DNA from: Paramecium tetraurelia
Taxonomy: Eukaryota > Ciliophora > Oligohymenophorea > Peniculida > Parameciidae
Direction of reading: 5' to 3'
NCBI RefSeq assembly: GCF_000165425.1
Contig: NW_001799078.1
Span: 223,057 to 287,056, forward strand
Length of the DNA: 64,000 nt
Shown: one piece after another, positions 23,575 to 34,557 of the stretch
Layout: the number at the start of each line of letters is the position of its first letter
Numbering within the stretch: position 1 is the stretch's first letter
Program-made: the position numbers and the translations under genes
Notes under the pieces: generated by a model
Database searches by the model: none
What the model was told of the DNA's origin: nothing
What the model saw: the letters and a program-made list of their open reading frames with translations, nothing else

Positions 23575-25056
23575 ATGCTGAGTATATTTTAAGTCTTAAA
23601 GAATGGAATTTGTACACAAAAAAAGAAAAAAGTAGTTGTAGAATAAAAGGTAGAAGCCCCAAAGTCAGAATCAGAATCTGAAGAGTAACCAAAAGTAGTT
23701 GAACATGATTTCAGAAGAGCAAGAAGGAAGGAAAGTTTGGATCAAATAGAACAAGAAATGACCAAAAGGAGAACATAAGAGATTTAGCATAGAAACACTT
23801 TGCTCAAAAAATTGAAAATTAAAATAAGTGGAGATAATATAAATGCACCTATTCTGACCAATTTTGCAAAGATGAAGAATTATCTCAATTAAGATTTAAT
23901 GAATCAATTGACTAAATCTGGTTATCAAAAGCCAACTCCAATCTAAATGGTTGCTATTCCAATCATTCTTCAAAAGAAGAACCTGATCGCAATAGCCCCT
24001 ACAGGATCTGGAAAGACTTGTGCTTTTGCTTTGCCTACATTGCACAATTTAGAAAATCACAAAGAAGGAGGCCCAAGATGTTTAGTATTTGCCCCTGCTT
24101 AAGAATTGGCTGATTAATTATACAAAGAATTCAATAAGTTTAATAAGGAATTGAAGATTAAACAAATTCAAGAAATGAACAGAGAAAAGTAAGCTTTTAA
24201 ATAAGCATGGAATCATATTGATATACTTATTAGTTCTCCACTTAAGTTTCTGAAATTGCATAAAGTAGTTGACTTAAGTACTGTAGAATATGTAATTATG
24301 GATGAAGCTGATAAATATTTTGAATTAGGATTGTTAGCTTAGGTAAAATAATTGTTAAGGATATTGGAATCATTACAAATCACCTACATGTTCTTCAGTG
24401 CTACACTACCTGAGCCAGTCGAAGATATTTATAGAGAATTGCTAATAGACCCAATCAAAATTATGATAGGTGGAAGAAATCATGTTCTAAGTAGGATTGA
24501 TTAACAATTGAGATATGTATCAAATGAATATGGAAAAATATAAGAAATAAAGAATTTAATAAATGAAGGATAAATGACTCCACCTGTTTTGGTGTTCGTT
24601 CAATCTAAAACAAGAGCTGAAGCCTTGATGTATGAAATAGAACAATTGAAAGTAATTAGAGTGAATTGTATTCATGGAGATATGGAGAGTAAGACAAGAT
24701 AAGAAATTGTCGAGTAATTTCATAAGGGAACAATCTGGATGCTTATTTGTACTGATATGATGGCCAGAGGAATAGATTTCAAAGATGTGTAATTAGTTAT
24801 TAATTATGATTTCCCATAATCTATGATTACTTATGTACATAGAGTTGGCAGAACTGGCAGAGCAGGTAAATAAGGGAAGGCCATTACTCTTTTTACAGAC
24901 GACGATAAATCTATGTTGCGATCATTGGCCAATGTGTTAAAGGTATCAGGATGTTAAGTGCCTGAATGGTTATTCCAATTACCAATTGCCAAGAAAGAAC
25001 TTAAAAAAAAGAGAGAACGTTTCCCTGTTAAAAGAGAAAATATAGAAGATTAATGA
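23575..25056 (+). CDS. ROK1: DEAD-box RNA helicase, DDX52/Rok1 type
   Basis: An intronless frame of 493 codons from ATG 23575 (MLSIFQVLKNGICTQKKKK) to TGA 25054-25056. The motifs appear in order: Q motif GYQKPTPIQ, Walker A APTGSGKT, motif Ia-like FAPAQELADQL, motif II MDEADKYF, motif III FSATLPEP, motif IV VLVFVQSKTRAE, RGIDFKDV and motif VI HRVGRTGRAG. The end reads LFTDDDKSMLRSLANVLKVS, which with the short basic tail is characteristic of DDX52 (yeast Rok1), an ATP-dependent helicase of the small-subunit processome in the nucleolus. Motif Ia is usually PTRELA; here it is PAQELA, a change of two conserved residues. The start was chosen because it alone stays in frame without an intron and resembles the DDX52 N-terminus. 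The symbol is by family, not by a ciliate gene name. Confidence 0.94.
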
Positions 25057-25064
25057 TGTATATT

Positions 25065-26477
25065 TCATTTGTAAATTACGATATAATAAGTTCTGTAGTG
25101 TATTTTAAAAGCATTTATATAATTCCATAATGATATAAAAAATAGTATAAATTGTATCAATTTAAACATGCTTTTGTATCTAACCATCTTACTTTAGCTT
25201 AAACTATGGAATTACTTTTTATACCGAATTAATACAAAGTTTAGACTCTATCTCTTTAATTATTGTATTAATGTCCATTTATAAAAAGATCAAGTGCAAC
25301 TTAAGACCTAAAGATTGTATGTTATTTAAGTGTTACATGTCAAGGGATAAATAATTTAAAATAAATATAGCTAACTTTTCAATTTGAGTATTAGGATTAA
25401 AATGATCAACAAAGGATCTTTTATAAACACCTTCCAATATCTCGATTTTTAATTCTATTAATTATTAAACACTTAATTATGACTATTCATATGTAAATAA
25501 ACATACTTGATCGTATTGATGGAATATTTAATTTGTCTAATTCATCGATTAACCATAATTTAAAGTATCAAAAGTAGTCTAAAATAGATTTTAAGTATTA
25601 AAGATGCCATTTGTAGTAGTGATAAGCAATTATTCACCAACTATGTCATTTACTGTAGAATTAAACTCCAGATTTTTATTTAATTATAAAGAATGACATG
25701 TCCATTACTATATATCTCCTTATAATCTGATTATTCAATTTTAAGTATACTTTAAATATTTTTAAATAAATCGCACTATTTCAATGATTTTGGAATCTGA
25801 TTACACTTCCATAGCCAAATGAACATTTAATCCAGCCTATATTCGTTTTTGAATATAAATTTCATCCGTGGCAATGATGAAATTATCCATTTACAAATCT
25901 AAAAGCTTCTCGTTTGGCTTCAGGTGTTGATTGTAGTCTTAGGAATAACATCTCCAATTCTAATAATTTTCAGTAAGTCTAATGATATTTTTTAATTTAC
26001 GAATATTTGTTACGAATATGGGTGAATAAATCATGGACCTAAAATTAATTAGTTACTTTCAAAATGAAGCGAATATTCTAAGGTTGAATAGTGAGTGCAA
26101 TCGATTTTTGTTTTTCAATATGCTTTTAACAAACAATAATGAATAACTCGTCATCCATATTTCCAACTTCATCATTGCCCCCTAATTTTATATTCCTATT
26201 GTATGAATAGCAACTCCACATATTTGTATCTCCTAATAAACTAACTTAATATTATAATCTACTGCTCGTTTTCTTTAAAATAGTTCAGCATTTAATTCAC
26301 AGTTACATTTGTCTCCATCTCAAGATTAAAGGGACTATTGTAAGGAATCAGCAGCACATTCTTTCGTATAATCATAAATCTGCTAATTCTATTATAAAAA
26401 TATTGTAAGGAATTATACTCATCAATAATAGACTAAAATGATGAGTTTAATAATTAATAGATTTTAATCTTATTCAT
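25065..26477 (-). CDS. Hypothetical multi-exon protein
   Basis: Reads on the minus strand from ATG 26477 (MNKIKIYQLLNSSFQSIIDE) through SPFNLEMETNVTVNQMLNYF. After a junction near 26190 it continues with NDEVGNMDDELFIIVCQKHI and QPQNIRFILK. Later exons give MDNFIIATDEIYIQKRIQAG, then VNDIVGEQLLITTTNGIFN, LSVQQLIELKIEILEGVYKR and TQIEKLAIFILNYLSLDM. A possible last intron leads to a stop at 25065-25067, about 9 bases past the helicase stop, so the genes converge almost end to end. Most junctions are uncertain. The protein is rich in Gln, Ile and Asn and I recognise no domain. It diverges from the SPCS2 gene with about 70 bases between ATGs. Confidence 0.43.
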
Positions 26478-26547
26478 TTTTTACCCTTCATTAATCTCTT
26501 ATGAAAATGAAGAGGAAGGTTGATTTAATAAATTATTATTTAATAAA

Positions 26548-27183
26548 ATGGTAAAAGAATAAAAACCAAGTAAAATAGCAAATAAACATAGAAATATATA
26601 GGACTGAAAATAAATTTGATACTTATATGACAAAGGATGCATTTTGTAAATTTATCTCAGATGAATTAATTGCCAAAGATGGATTGAAAGAAAACTTTTA
26701 ATTTCAGAATTACAAAGTAATTTTTGGTTTGTTTATGATTGTAAATGTAATCTATTCACATTATCACTTCATACCATATCCTCAAGATTACTATATATTG
26801 ATAGCATGCATCATATTGTAAATTTGATTATACACGTGTATTAGTTATTATGTATCTACATACATTTATTAATGGTTTGAGAAAGTCAAAGAAGGAGATA
26901 TTTTTATACTGTATGATGTAATGAAATTAAATAATTGTCAGGACAAGAAAACCAGAAAGACATTTGGATTTGGAGCATCATAAGAATTATATTAGAAATT
27001 TGTTGTTTTAAGAATTTATAGTATGCCACACAAAGCCTTAGTAAATAGATAATAGATTAATAATTCTAGTTAGTTGAGCGTAAAATTGACAGTGCCGAAT
27101 ATCTTGATGTGAAAGGTTATATTGTACAACCAAAGATGAGAGGTCTTATTAATGAGTTATTATAAGAGGCCAATAAGAAATGA
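26548..27183 (+). CDS. Signal peptidase complex subunit 2 (SPCS2/SPC25)
   Basis: Three exons with introns at 26570-26591 (22 nt) and 27041-27069 (29 nt) give 194 residues from ATG 26548 to TGA 27181-27183. The total exon length is a multiple of three. After a short basic N-terminus comes FCKFISDELIAKDGLKENF, then two membrane helices: YKVIFGLFMIVNVIYSHYHF and DYYILIACIILQIQLYTCIS, separated by a short IPYPQ loop. The C-terminal cytosolic part has RKTFGFGASQELYQKFVVL and KIDSAEYLDVKGYIVQPKM. Length, the two closely spaced helices and the cytosolic tail match SPCS2, a non-catalytic subunit of the ER signal peptidase that contacts the translocon. The call is by architecture and local similarity; no catalytic residues are expected. 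Confidence 0.77.
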
Positions 27184-27268
27184 TTAATTGTTATTGTTAT
27201 CATTATAAGAAATATATGTATCAATAACAAAGGAAAAAATATTATTAATATAATTAGAAAATAAATAA

Positions 27269-27767
27269 TCATGACTATTATTATTGTTCTAATTATTCTT
27301 GATTTGGATCTTCTTGTTTGAGAACTTCATTATCGCCTTATTCTCTTCTCTTTTAATTGTATTTGTTGATATAACAATTCTAACATAATCCTTCTAAAAG
27401 TTATTAATAAATAATTATTACAAGCGTATAATTTATCGTGTCCACAGATCCAAGGCTTCTTAGTTCTACCGTATTTATGATAACAATTATTGCACATACC
27501 CTTCGCATAATGTTCTTTTTCAGGATGTCCGCAATTATTATTACGTTTACTTCTAAAACGATATTTAGAAATAGATACATCTTTTTTGACTTTTGTACTA
27601 CTTAGACTTATTAAGTTTGTGATTACTGGACAGTTTTCATCTAGGATGCCATGAGCTAATTAATTAGGAAGAATAAGTACTAGATTAGAAAAAATAGTGT
27701 TTTAAAGCAAATTTAGTTATTCTTCCTTTTCTTTTGGTTAGGGAATGGCGTTCTTATTGTTGCACAT
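27269..27767 (-). CDS. Cys/His-rich protein with paired CGHP...HYAKGMC..C motifs
   Basis: From ATG 27767 (MCNNKNAIPQPKEKEEQ) to stop 27269-27271 with one 28-nt intron (gtaataatt...cttttag). The distinctive part is NCGHPEKEHYAKGMCNNCYH, then KYGRTKKPWICGHDKLYALG and LCQNCYINKYN. The two halves repeat the pattern C.H....(H)YA.G.C..CY, which suggests two zinc-binding knuckles. Similar HYAKGMC..CYH.RGR motifs are known from plant, oomycete and protist proteins of unclear function, some thought to be nuclear. The tail is Gln/Glu-rich (DPNQEQLEQQQQS). Zinc binding and any DNA or RNA role are inferred. An upstream extension is possible because the frame stays open 5' of the chosen ATG. Confidence 0.68.
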
Positions 27768-28216
27768 CTGGAAATTGAGTCTAAACACTAAACTGGTTAT
27801 GAATTGTCATACAATTAGCTCCTGCCAATAACTGGTTGATAATATTCATAAAGATTTGATGAAAAAATAATATTATTATTTCAAATCAATGTCACACTCT
27901 TAATTGGTACCATGAATCTAAGAATAACGTATGATAACTACTTTATGTCGTCATATGAAACTAAGGCGCTGTCATTTTCACTCAATGCTCTTTTAAATAT
28001 TATTAATCAATTACATAGACCCAACATGTATAGTTCTTGATGTATTCACATGAATTACTACATATTAATTAACATCTGGCTTTTGTACATCTATATAACA
28101 TCGAACTTGATTTTACTGATTTTATCATCCTATTAACTTTATTGCGATTAATTTTGATTATCCAATCTCACTCCAAAGTTTCTCTAAGTTTTCTGATAAT
28201 ATTATAAACAATTTGT
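27768..28216 (+). other. Unresolved region, possible 5' exons of cyclin-like gene
   Basis: Two overlapping plus-strand frames look partly coding: MNLRITYDNYFMSSYETKAL from about 27911, and MYSHELLHINQHLAFVHLYN from about 28040. They are in different frames and no short GT...AG segment joins them cleanly. They could be 5' exons of the cyclin-like frame that follows or remnants. Confidence 0.3.
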
Positions 28217-28704
28217 GAATAAATAGTCTGCTTGTTTTTCAACCAATGTTTTTAAGAATTCTTTCTCTCTCAAACTCATTTGATATTCTCCAATATTGTT
28301 ATAATAATAGAACGCATTTGAGATCAACTTTTACATTCTTGTTCTTAAATATTATTGATAAAAATATTAGATCCTCTCCAATTCAATTACATGCAGTGTC
28401 AAATATTGAGTATCTCGTTATTTATTATGCTTAGACAATTCTCTCTTTAGATCTTGGATTGATTCCAACTACCCTTTTAAAGTATCCTGAATTTTCGAAA
28501 CATCAAAATATGGCAACAATTCAGGACTTAGTATTTCTTATTGAACCCAATATATTAAATCAAATATGTCTTGATTTACATCTCTTTGTCCCACCTTCCT
28601 ATTATACTATAATTCTTACTTATTGTAAGGAATTAAAAGGTAAGTCTTATGTAGGTATGATCATAATTTTAATTATATTTTTAAAAGACTCTTATTCAAA
28701 ATGA
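28217..28704 (+). CDS. Cyclin-like protein, 5' end uncertain
   Basis: An open frame from about 28217 to TGA 28702-28704, with an internal ATG at 28246 (MFLRILSLSNSFDILQ). It contains FTFLFLNIIDKNIRSSPIQL, resembling the cyclin-box helices lav.llDr...p..r..lqL, then a segment where a cyclin would have ..iA.k.eE. It ends EPNILNQICLDLHLFVPPSY, like the cyclin E..IL..L.FDL..PT.y pattern. Only the first cyclin fold would be present. The C-terminal region after 28640 includes GTAAG and GTATG sites and may be intronic. The match is by pattern only and weak at the usual K and E positions. Confidence 0.38.
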
Positions 28705-29005
28705 TAACAAATTAAATACAGATATGCGATTACAATGAATAGCAATATCATATTCATAATCATTCCATTTTTATAGATTATGATACTTTTATATCCTATT
28801 AAAATTGATCATCTATAACTAATTTGATGGTAAAGCATCTCCCTTCATTAGATACAACATTAAAATTTATGTATTATAATTAATATGTAAAATCAATAAG
28901 TAATTGTCTAATTACACTATTAATAAATATTAGATTTATTATTTTATATTATTTATTCATAATATTATTAAGCCATATCCTATATTTATTTAAAAAGAAT
29001 ATATT
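28705..29005 (+). other. Intergenic, no gene seen
   Basis: About 301 bases of A/T-rich DNA upstream of the START-domain gene. No coding frame or repeat is recognised. Confidence 0.5.
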
Positions 29006-31119
29006 ATGTAAAATTACTTACAGCAAGTTCAATAAATGCTAAAAATACAAAAATTTCAAAAGATGTGGAATTATTGTTGTTAGTTTTATGAATTTGGAAT
29101 ACTTCATCCGACTTTAAATATTCTGTTAGGAATTGAATTTAGTGCACTTGCCACAACACCATCCAGTTTTATCTAACTGTTATTGTCAAAACATTTTTAT
29201 TTGCCCTAAAATTATCTAACTCCAACTTAAAAAAAAGAATTTGATGAGATGCTTTAGAAGAGTGATGAATTTGATCAAAGGAATTTAGGGTATATTTGAA
29301 CATCTAAATTAATAGGACAGTTTTAGGAATGATTGTGTTAGGAGCAATAGGATTTTTTGTTTTTGGATTTGCTTTAGTAGGTGGAATTGGAGGAGGTGTA
29401 TTAGGAGTTGTAGGAGGTCATTAAGTAGGAAAGAGAATTAAGAAGACTTTATAAAATAAATAGGATGTAAAGGAAATAGATATTTATGACATAAAAGTAA
29501 GAACTATTTTAAAATGGGCATATTTACAGAAAAAGTAATACTGTTATAATATGAATCTCCAAAGATTTGTTATTGAAAAAATCCTAACTGAAATTAAGAT
29601 AGCTCTACATTTAAAGTATTTTTCAACTAACAACTAAACTCAACTTTAGAATCTATTGAAAAAGACCTTTTTATTCCTTAATCAAGATTTGTATTTGTGT
29701 TCGATAGAATTAAGCTTATTATTGTTGGAGGAATAATTAAAGATTTTAAGATATTATAGTTAGTAGGATTAAAATGTGTGTCTGAATCAAGAGGAAATGA
29801 AATTGCTTAATCAATAAATTAATTAGAGAAATCAACTGGAAATCTCTGTGTTGAAAGCCATAGACAATGTAATAAAACCTGTAGTAACATTATTTTCAAA
29901 TTAACTACCTAATTATAAATAGCCATAGATAATTAAAAAGGCAAGAGAATTCCTTTATTCAAATGAGATTGTTCAATTGTCTAAGTAATTCCCTGATCCA
30001 TAAATGAGTATCTATTATATAAAGATGCTGAGTTCATAATTAAATTTAAGTGTAAATACAACAAATCTCAAATTATATGTTTAACAATAAAACTTCAGAA
30101 ATTTGGAGAATGTTGGTTAAGATATTTAATGCATTATGCAGAAATAGAATGCAAATTAGAATAGATTATAGGAGGAAGAAATAAAAATAAATATAGAACA
30201 AGTTCAAATTGAAGAATAATAGTGTGATGTCATCATTTAAAATAATGAATCTTAAATTGAACTAGAAAAAATTGTAGAATAAAACCCTTAAGATATTAAA
30301 TTAAAGTTACATTCTCACCCAAATAAAATCTATTTCACCAAAATTGATCCTAAATGCAACATAAATTCAACTCCATATCAATCTTATGAAGATATAATTA
30401 ATAATCCAGAAAAAGAAAAATAATTCTCGAGATACCCTTAACACTATTGTTAATAATCAATTAAAAAATTTGATTTATTTTTAAATTTGATACATGAACC
30501 TACTGACAAATGGGATTTGGCAATTAACAATAAGGATGCATAAATTTACAAAACTATGAAGGAAGGCTCTGACAACGTGTTTATTAAAGGCTTTTGTATT
30601 ATTAAAAATGTAATAATTATTTATTTAAGTTTGATAGACCTCTTTAGAATTAGCCTTGAGAGTCGTTTACGACATTAAATTAAGGAGAGAATGGTATTTA
30701 ATAAAAATTAACTAAATAGGGATAAATTACTAAGAGATTTCTAAATTATAAAAACTGAATCTGAAGATATTGATATATTGGCATATTATGTTCAACCTCC
30801 AATAAGTCTCGTCACTCCTAGAGAATGGGTTTAAAGAAGAATTTTGAGATACGATTTTCCAGAAAAAGGGTAGATCACTTTAATATTCTATTCTATTGAT
30901 TATCCTTAGCATCCAGTCAATAGAAATAGAATTAGAGCACACACAGAAATATCATCCATGATTTTCGAGGCTTATGAATAAAACAATGTAAAAATCTCGA
31001 TTTGTTCTAACAATGATATTAAAGGATATATTCCAAAAATGATCGTTAATAGAGCAAGTGCTAGTGGACCTATAGATTGGTTTAAGAGTTTATAAGAAGC
31101 CTGTAATAAATATAGATGA
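29006..31119 (+). CDS. START-domain lipid-binding protein with glycine-rich membrane segment
   Basis: Four exons with introns at 29290-29315, 30610-30637 and 30694-30719. It runs from ATG 29006 (MQNYLQQVQQMLKIQKFQKM) to TGA 31117-31119, about 675 residues. After about 95 residues comes a hydrophobic Gly-rich segment (MIVLGAIGFFVFGFALVGG, then IGGGVLGVVGGHQVGKR) with GxxxG-like spacing, probably a membrane hairpin. A helical, Gln-rich middle follows. The C-terminal 200 residues form a START domain: DKWDLAINNKDAQIYKTM, LELALRVVYDIKLRREWD, LAYYVQPPISLVTPREWV, RNRIRAHTEISSMIFE, NNDIKGYIPKMIVNRASA, and SLQEACNKYR at the end. START domains bind sterols or phospholipids. Splicing restores the invariant R..WD motif, a strong check. 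A membrane-anchored lipid-transfer role is inferred. Confidence 0.85.
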
Positions 31120-31218
31120 TTTTTTCCATTATTTTTATATGAATAGCTGTGTATTATAAAGAAACAAAAAAAATTGAAAAATTAAATAATTGACATAATT
31201 AAATTTTAATATTTCTAA

Positions 31219-32110
31219 ATGACAAAGGCAGAAAAAGCAGCAATAATGTTTGGATTAGGATCCACTGCTATTTTGGCTATTTATTCAATTGTGAAGCCAA
31301 GAATAAGTCAGGGATCATTAAATACTGAAAGTTTAATTTAGAGAAGGAATGCAATTCTAAATAAGGATAATATGAGAGTTCTATATAGTACAATGACATT
31401 CTTCTATTTGCAGGGATATAAGAAGACAGGAGAAGACTTAGCATAATTGAAGGAAGTGCTGGATGTTGCTAAACCTAAATTAGTAGCATTATAAATCTCA
31501 GAAAAACAATTAGAAGAGGATTATAGACCTATACTTAGGAATCCACACTTGTAGGAAATAATGAAGAAAGTAGATTACCATTTAAAAACAAATCCTGGAG
31601 AAGTGACTAAGATGAAAGAGCTTGATTTCTATGCAGGATTAGAGAATATCTATGCAATGCATTATTGTTAATAAAATAGCTGTAAAGTATGAAATGTTTT
31701 AATTATAGATAATTCCAGCAGATGAACATCCATCATTTTATGATTAATTGTATAATTAGAAAATAGGATTAAAAGAAGTCACTAAAAGTGGAAAGGTTGA
31801 AATACCAGAGAACTTGAAATAATTATATTAGTCATATGATATGAGTGATCTTGAAAAGACAGAGGAAGACATTAAAGAAGATATTTATATCAAAAAGAGA
31901 GCTGATGTCTTTGTTGATAAAATTGTGCATGAATTAACTCCAACATTTAATATCATTCCAGATGTTCCTTATAAGGTTTTGGTTGGGATTGTTGATCCGA
32001 AATTGTAAAACACAATTGCAAAAGAATGGAAATAGAGATTTCTAAGCATTTATGGACATTAAATTCTAGAAGATGAATAGCATAGTCAATAAGAATCATA
32101 GATTCAATGA
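31219..32110 (+). CDS. Conserved-looking hypothetical protein, N-terminal membrane anchor
   Basis: Two exons (intron 31687-31708, gtatgaaat...attatag) give 289 residues from ATG 31219 to TGA 32108-32110. The spliced length is a multiple of three. The N-terminus (AAIMFGLGSTAILAIYSIVK) is a single membrane anchor or a mitochondrial-type signal. The rest is soluble and helical: RVLYSTMTFFYLQGYKKTG, LKEVLDVAKPKLVALQISEK, ELDFYAGLENIYAMHYCQQN. A C-terminal part (KVLVGIVDPKLQNTIAKEWK) precedes a Gln-rich tail. No family is recognised with confidence. Only 48 bases separate its stop from the start codon of the next gene, so the downstream promoter is extremely short or overlaps this gene. Confidence 0.6.
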
Positions 32111-32158
32111 TTAATATCTTTATATTATTATAATCATTTATTTTAATCAACTTAATTT

Positions 32159-33081
32159 ATGCAATAAGTTTAGATCCACAATTAAGATGATGATCCAACT
32201 TAACGCAAATTGGAAAAGAAATAAGGGTTTATCTCTAAATTAAAGAAGATGCTTCTTGTATATTAATTTTATTTACTTAGGATTAAAAGTTCAAGGATAT
32301 CATATACGTTCTAGAATCCAATGATGGATTCATAATCCTGAATCTCCAAAAATTTATTGATCACGCATTACCAGAATATTGTAAACATATTAACTACCAG
32401 AGTTTTAGAAGGTTATGATAATTTTCTAAAATCTAGGTAACTGAATTATTATGGATTTAAATGTTTAAATAAAGAGAAAAATAGTGTTGAGTACGTTAAT
32501 AAATAATTCAATATTCATTCGGAAACATAGATTAAAAAAATTATAAATTAAAATTCAGAAGCCAATGTCTTTGTTTCCTAGTTTAATCAATTAGAAGAAC
32601 TAAGATTAAATTAATTACATTTGCATAAACAAATTGAAGAAATTAAAAAATAATAACAAAAAATTCTAAAGAATACATAATAAAACTTAATTGTAACATT
32701 TGATTAAATTTCAATAGAAATATTTACAATCATAAATTAGAAGCGAATTTCGTAGGTAAAATATGTAACACTTTTGTGTAAAATTCTATTAAAGCATTAG
32801 CAATCCATATTTTAGTATATTATTGTAATATTAAAGAACAATTTTTTGATAAAAACTTTTTAAATGCAGCAAAGTAAACATAATATGCTTATGATGACGA
32901 TTTCTTTATCAAGCATTTCTTTCAATACTAACCAATTCAACTTTTTTGTAATAAGAATTAAGAAAAAGATTCTAATAATATGAAGGATTAGATTAATTAA
33001 TGTTCTACATTTTAGAATGATGAAAACCCATTTGATGAAAAATTAAGTGTTAGCAATCTTAGTGCTTACTTCGATTTATGA
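32159..33081 (+). CDS. Heat-shock-factor-like transcription factor
   Basis: From ATG 32159 (MQQVQIHNQDDDPTQRKLEK) to TGA 33079-33081. Introns at 32258-32280 (23 nt) and 32412-32436 (25 nt) are needed to rebuild the HSF DNA-binding domain: GFISKLKKMLLDQKFKDIIY, DGFIILNLQKFIDHALPEYC, then KHINYQSFRRQLNYYGFKCL. The typical HSF signature is F.SF.RQLN.YGF; here it is Y.SF.RQLNYYGF, with FRRQ in place of the usual FVRQ. A coiled-coil follows (QFNQLEELRLNQLHLHKQIE), as expected for HSF trimerisation. A third, very short intron (about 17 nt) near 32790 seems needed to reach the acidic C-terminus (NLSAYFDL). HSFs bind nGAAn elements and activate stress genes. It could also be another HSF-fold factor. 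Confidence 0.75.
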
Positions 33082-33360
33082 TTAATATTATTTATTTGTG
33101 ATGAATGCGTTAATATCATAATCATAACTTGAATAATAAACTAAATTTATTCACATGTTTGAAATTTAAGAATTATTTATTTTCTATCTATTGTGAATCT
33201 TTAGACAATTGTAGTAGAATAATAACATAATTCTTTTATTTTGATGTAAATATTTATAAAAAATGTGCATACTCTTCTCTTAATACAAAATGTATTTAGA
33301 AAATAATGTGTAATGATCTATTTTTGATTATGTAATAAAATTATAAAAACATAATTTTCT
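33082..33360 (+). other. Intergenic, nothing recognised
   Basis: About 279 A/T-rich bases between the HSF-like gene and the next hypothetical gene. No frame or motif stands out. Confidence 0.45.
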
Positions 33361-34377
33361 AAATGCTCTCACTAAATCTCAAACCTCTTTACAAAGAAAT
33401 TTCCATAGAATACTATTACTCTAACAGAATTATATGTCAGTCTCAGAAATTAATTTTAGTAATAAATCTAGATTTATAAATATATTGGAATAAAATATTG
33501 AGGAATAGATATGCTTTTCGGAAACTAGAAGAAAAACACTAAATAATAATGATTATTTTTAGGAACAAATCGATTAAAAGTTGATAATTTTTACATGTAC
33601 ATCTTTATGTCCATAACAGAACTAATTCAGAAATTAAGATATAAAAGAATTAGCTTTAGCTGAATGCGGTCTATTATTTGAAAAGTTATTTATTACCAAT
33701 ATTTAGAAATTCTGAAATAACTATTCACAATTTTGGCTAGTCACTACATACAACTGATGAAAAGTCATATACTATAGAAAAATGAAGCTTCGTAATAACG
33801 CGACTCTTGGGGTTAAGATAAATAACAAGAATTGCGGAAGGTTGAATTAATTATCAAACTTGAATTAGAAGGAATAGTAGATTAAAAGAAATTATGACCG
33901 AAATATTTATAAAATATAAAATTCAAATTTGATGTAATTATAAGAAGTACATTTGAGTAATTGAATTAACTTTTATAAAAAATAGAATAAAATATAGATT
34001 TAGCCCAGAGTAGAGTTGATGAAATATCAGATTAAAATTAAAGTAAAATCTTTTTCTATAATAGGTTGATAACCTTAGTATCTAAATTAATAATATACTA
34101 TCTATATGATAAACTTAGAAGTCATTATTAATTAGTCAATCAGAAAAGGATCACTTCCGAGGAGTTCATTTATATAAATACTTTAATAGAATAAGAAATA
34201 CTTTCATCAAATTTATAAATTATTATTATGCAAGCCTCACTTTGCACCAATTTATGAAATGAATATTGAAATAACTTGGGAACGATTGAATATTGAAAAT
34301 ATATAGATTATTACCAAGGATTAGCAATCTTAACTACCGATTTCCGAATATTTAAATAAATTAAGTGAAGTTAGATG
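33361..34377 (+). CDS. Hypothetical coiled-coil protein
   Basis: A plus-strand gene with several short introns, ending at TGA 34375-34377. The 5' part in one frame reads MSVSEINFSNKSRFINILEQ (ATG at about 33435), while an ATG at 33361 opens another frame; the true start is unclear. Downstream exons read CTSLCPQQNQFRNQDIKELA. A 22-nt intron (gttatttat...atatttag) leads to NSEITIHNFGQSLHTTDEK. Then come QQELRKVELIIKLELEGIVD, then SRVDEISDQNQSKIFF and finally FAPIYEMNIEITWERLNIE. Heptad-like charged helices dominate. No family is recognised. The 180 bases after the stop are featureless. Confidence 0.42.
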
Positions 34378-34557
34378 ACAAATTAGAAAATTCTATCTAT
34401 CATACGCTATATTTTGATTGCTTTAAAATTTAAATAGGATCAATAATGAATAATTTTCTAAAAGTTTAGGTATTTTGTTGAAATGAAATTAAATTTTATA
34501 ATAATTTTATCATCAATAGAATTAACCATATATACTTTATTTGCAATTATTATATTT

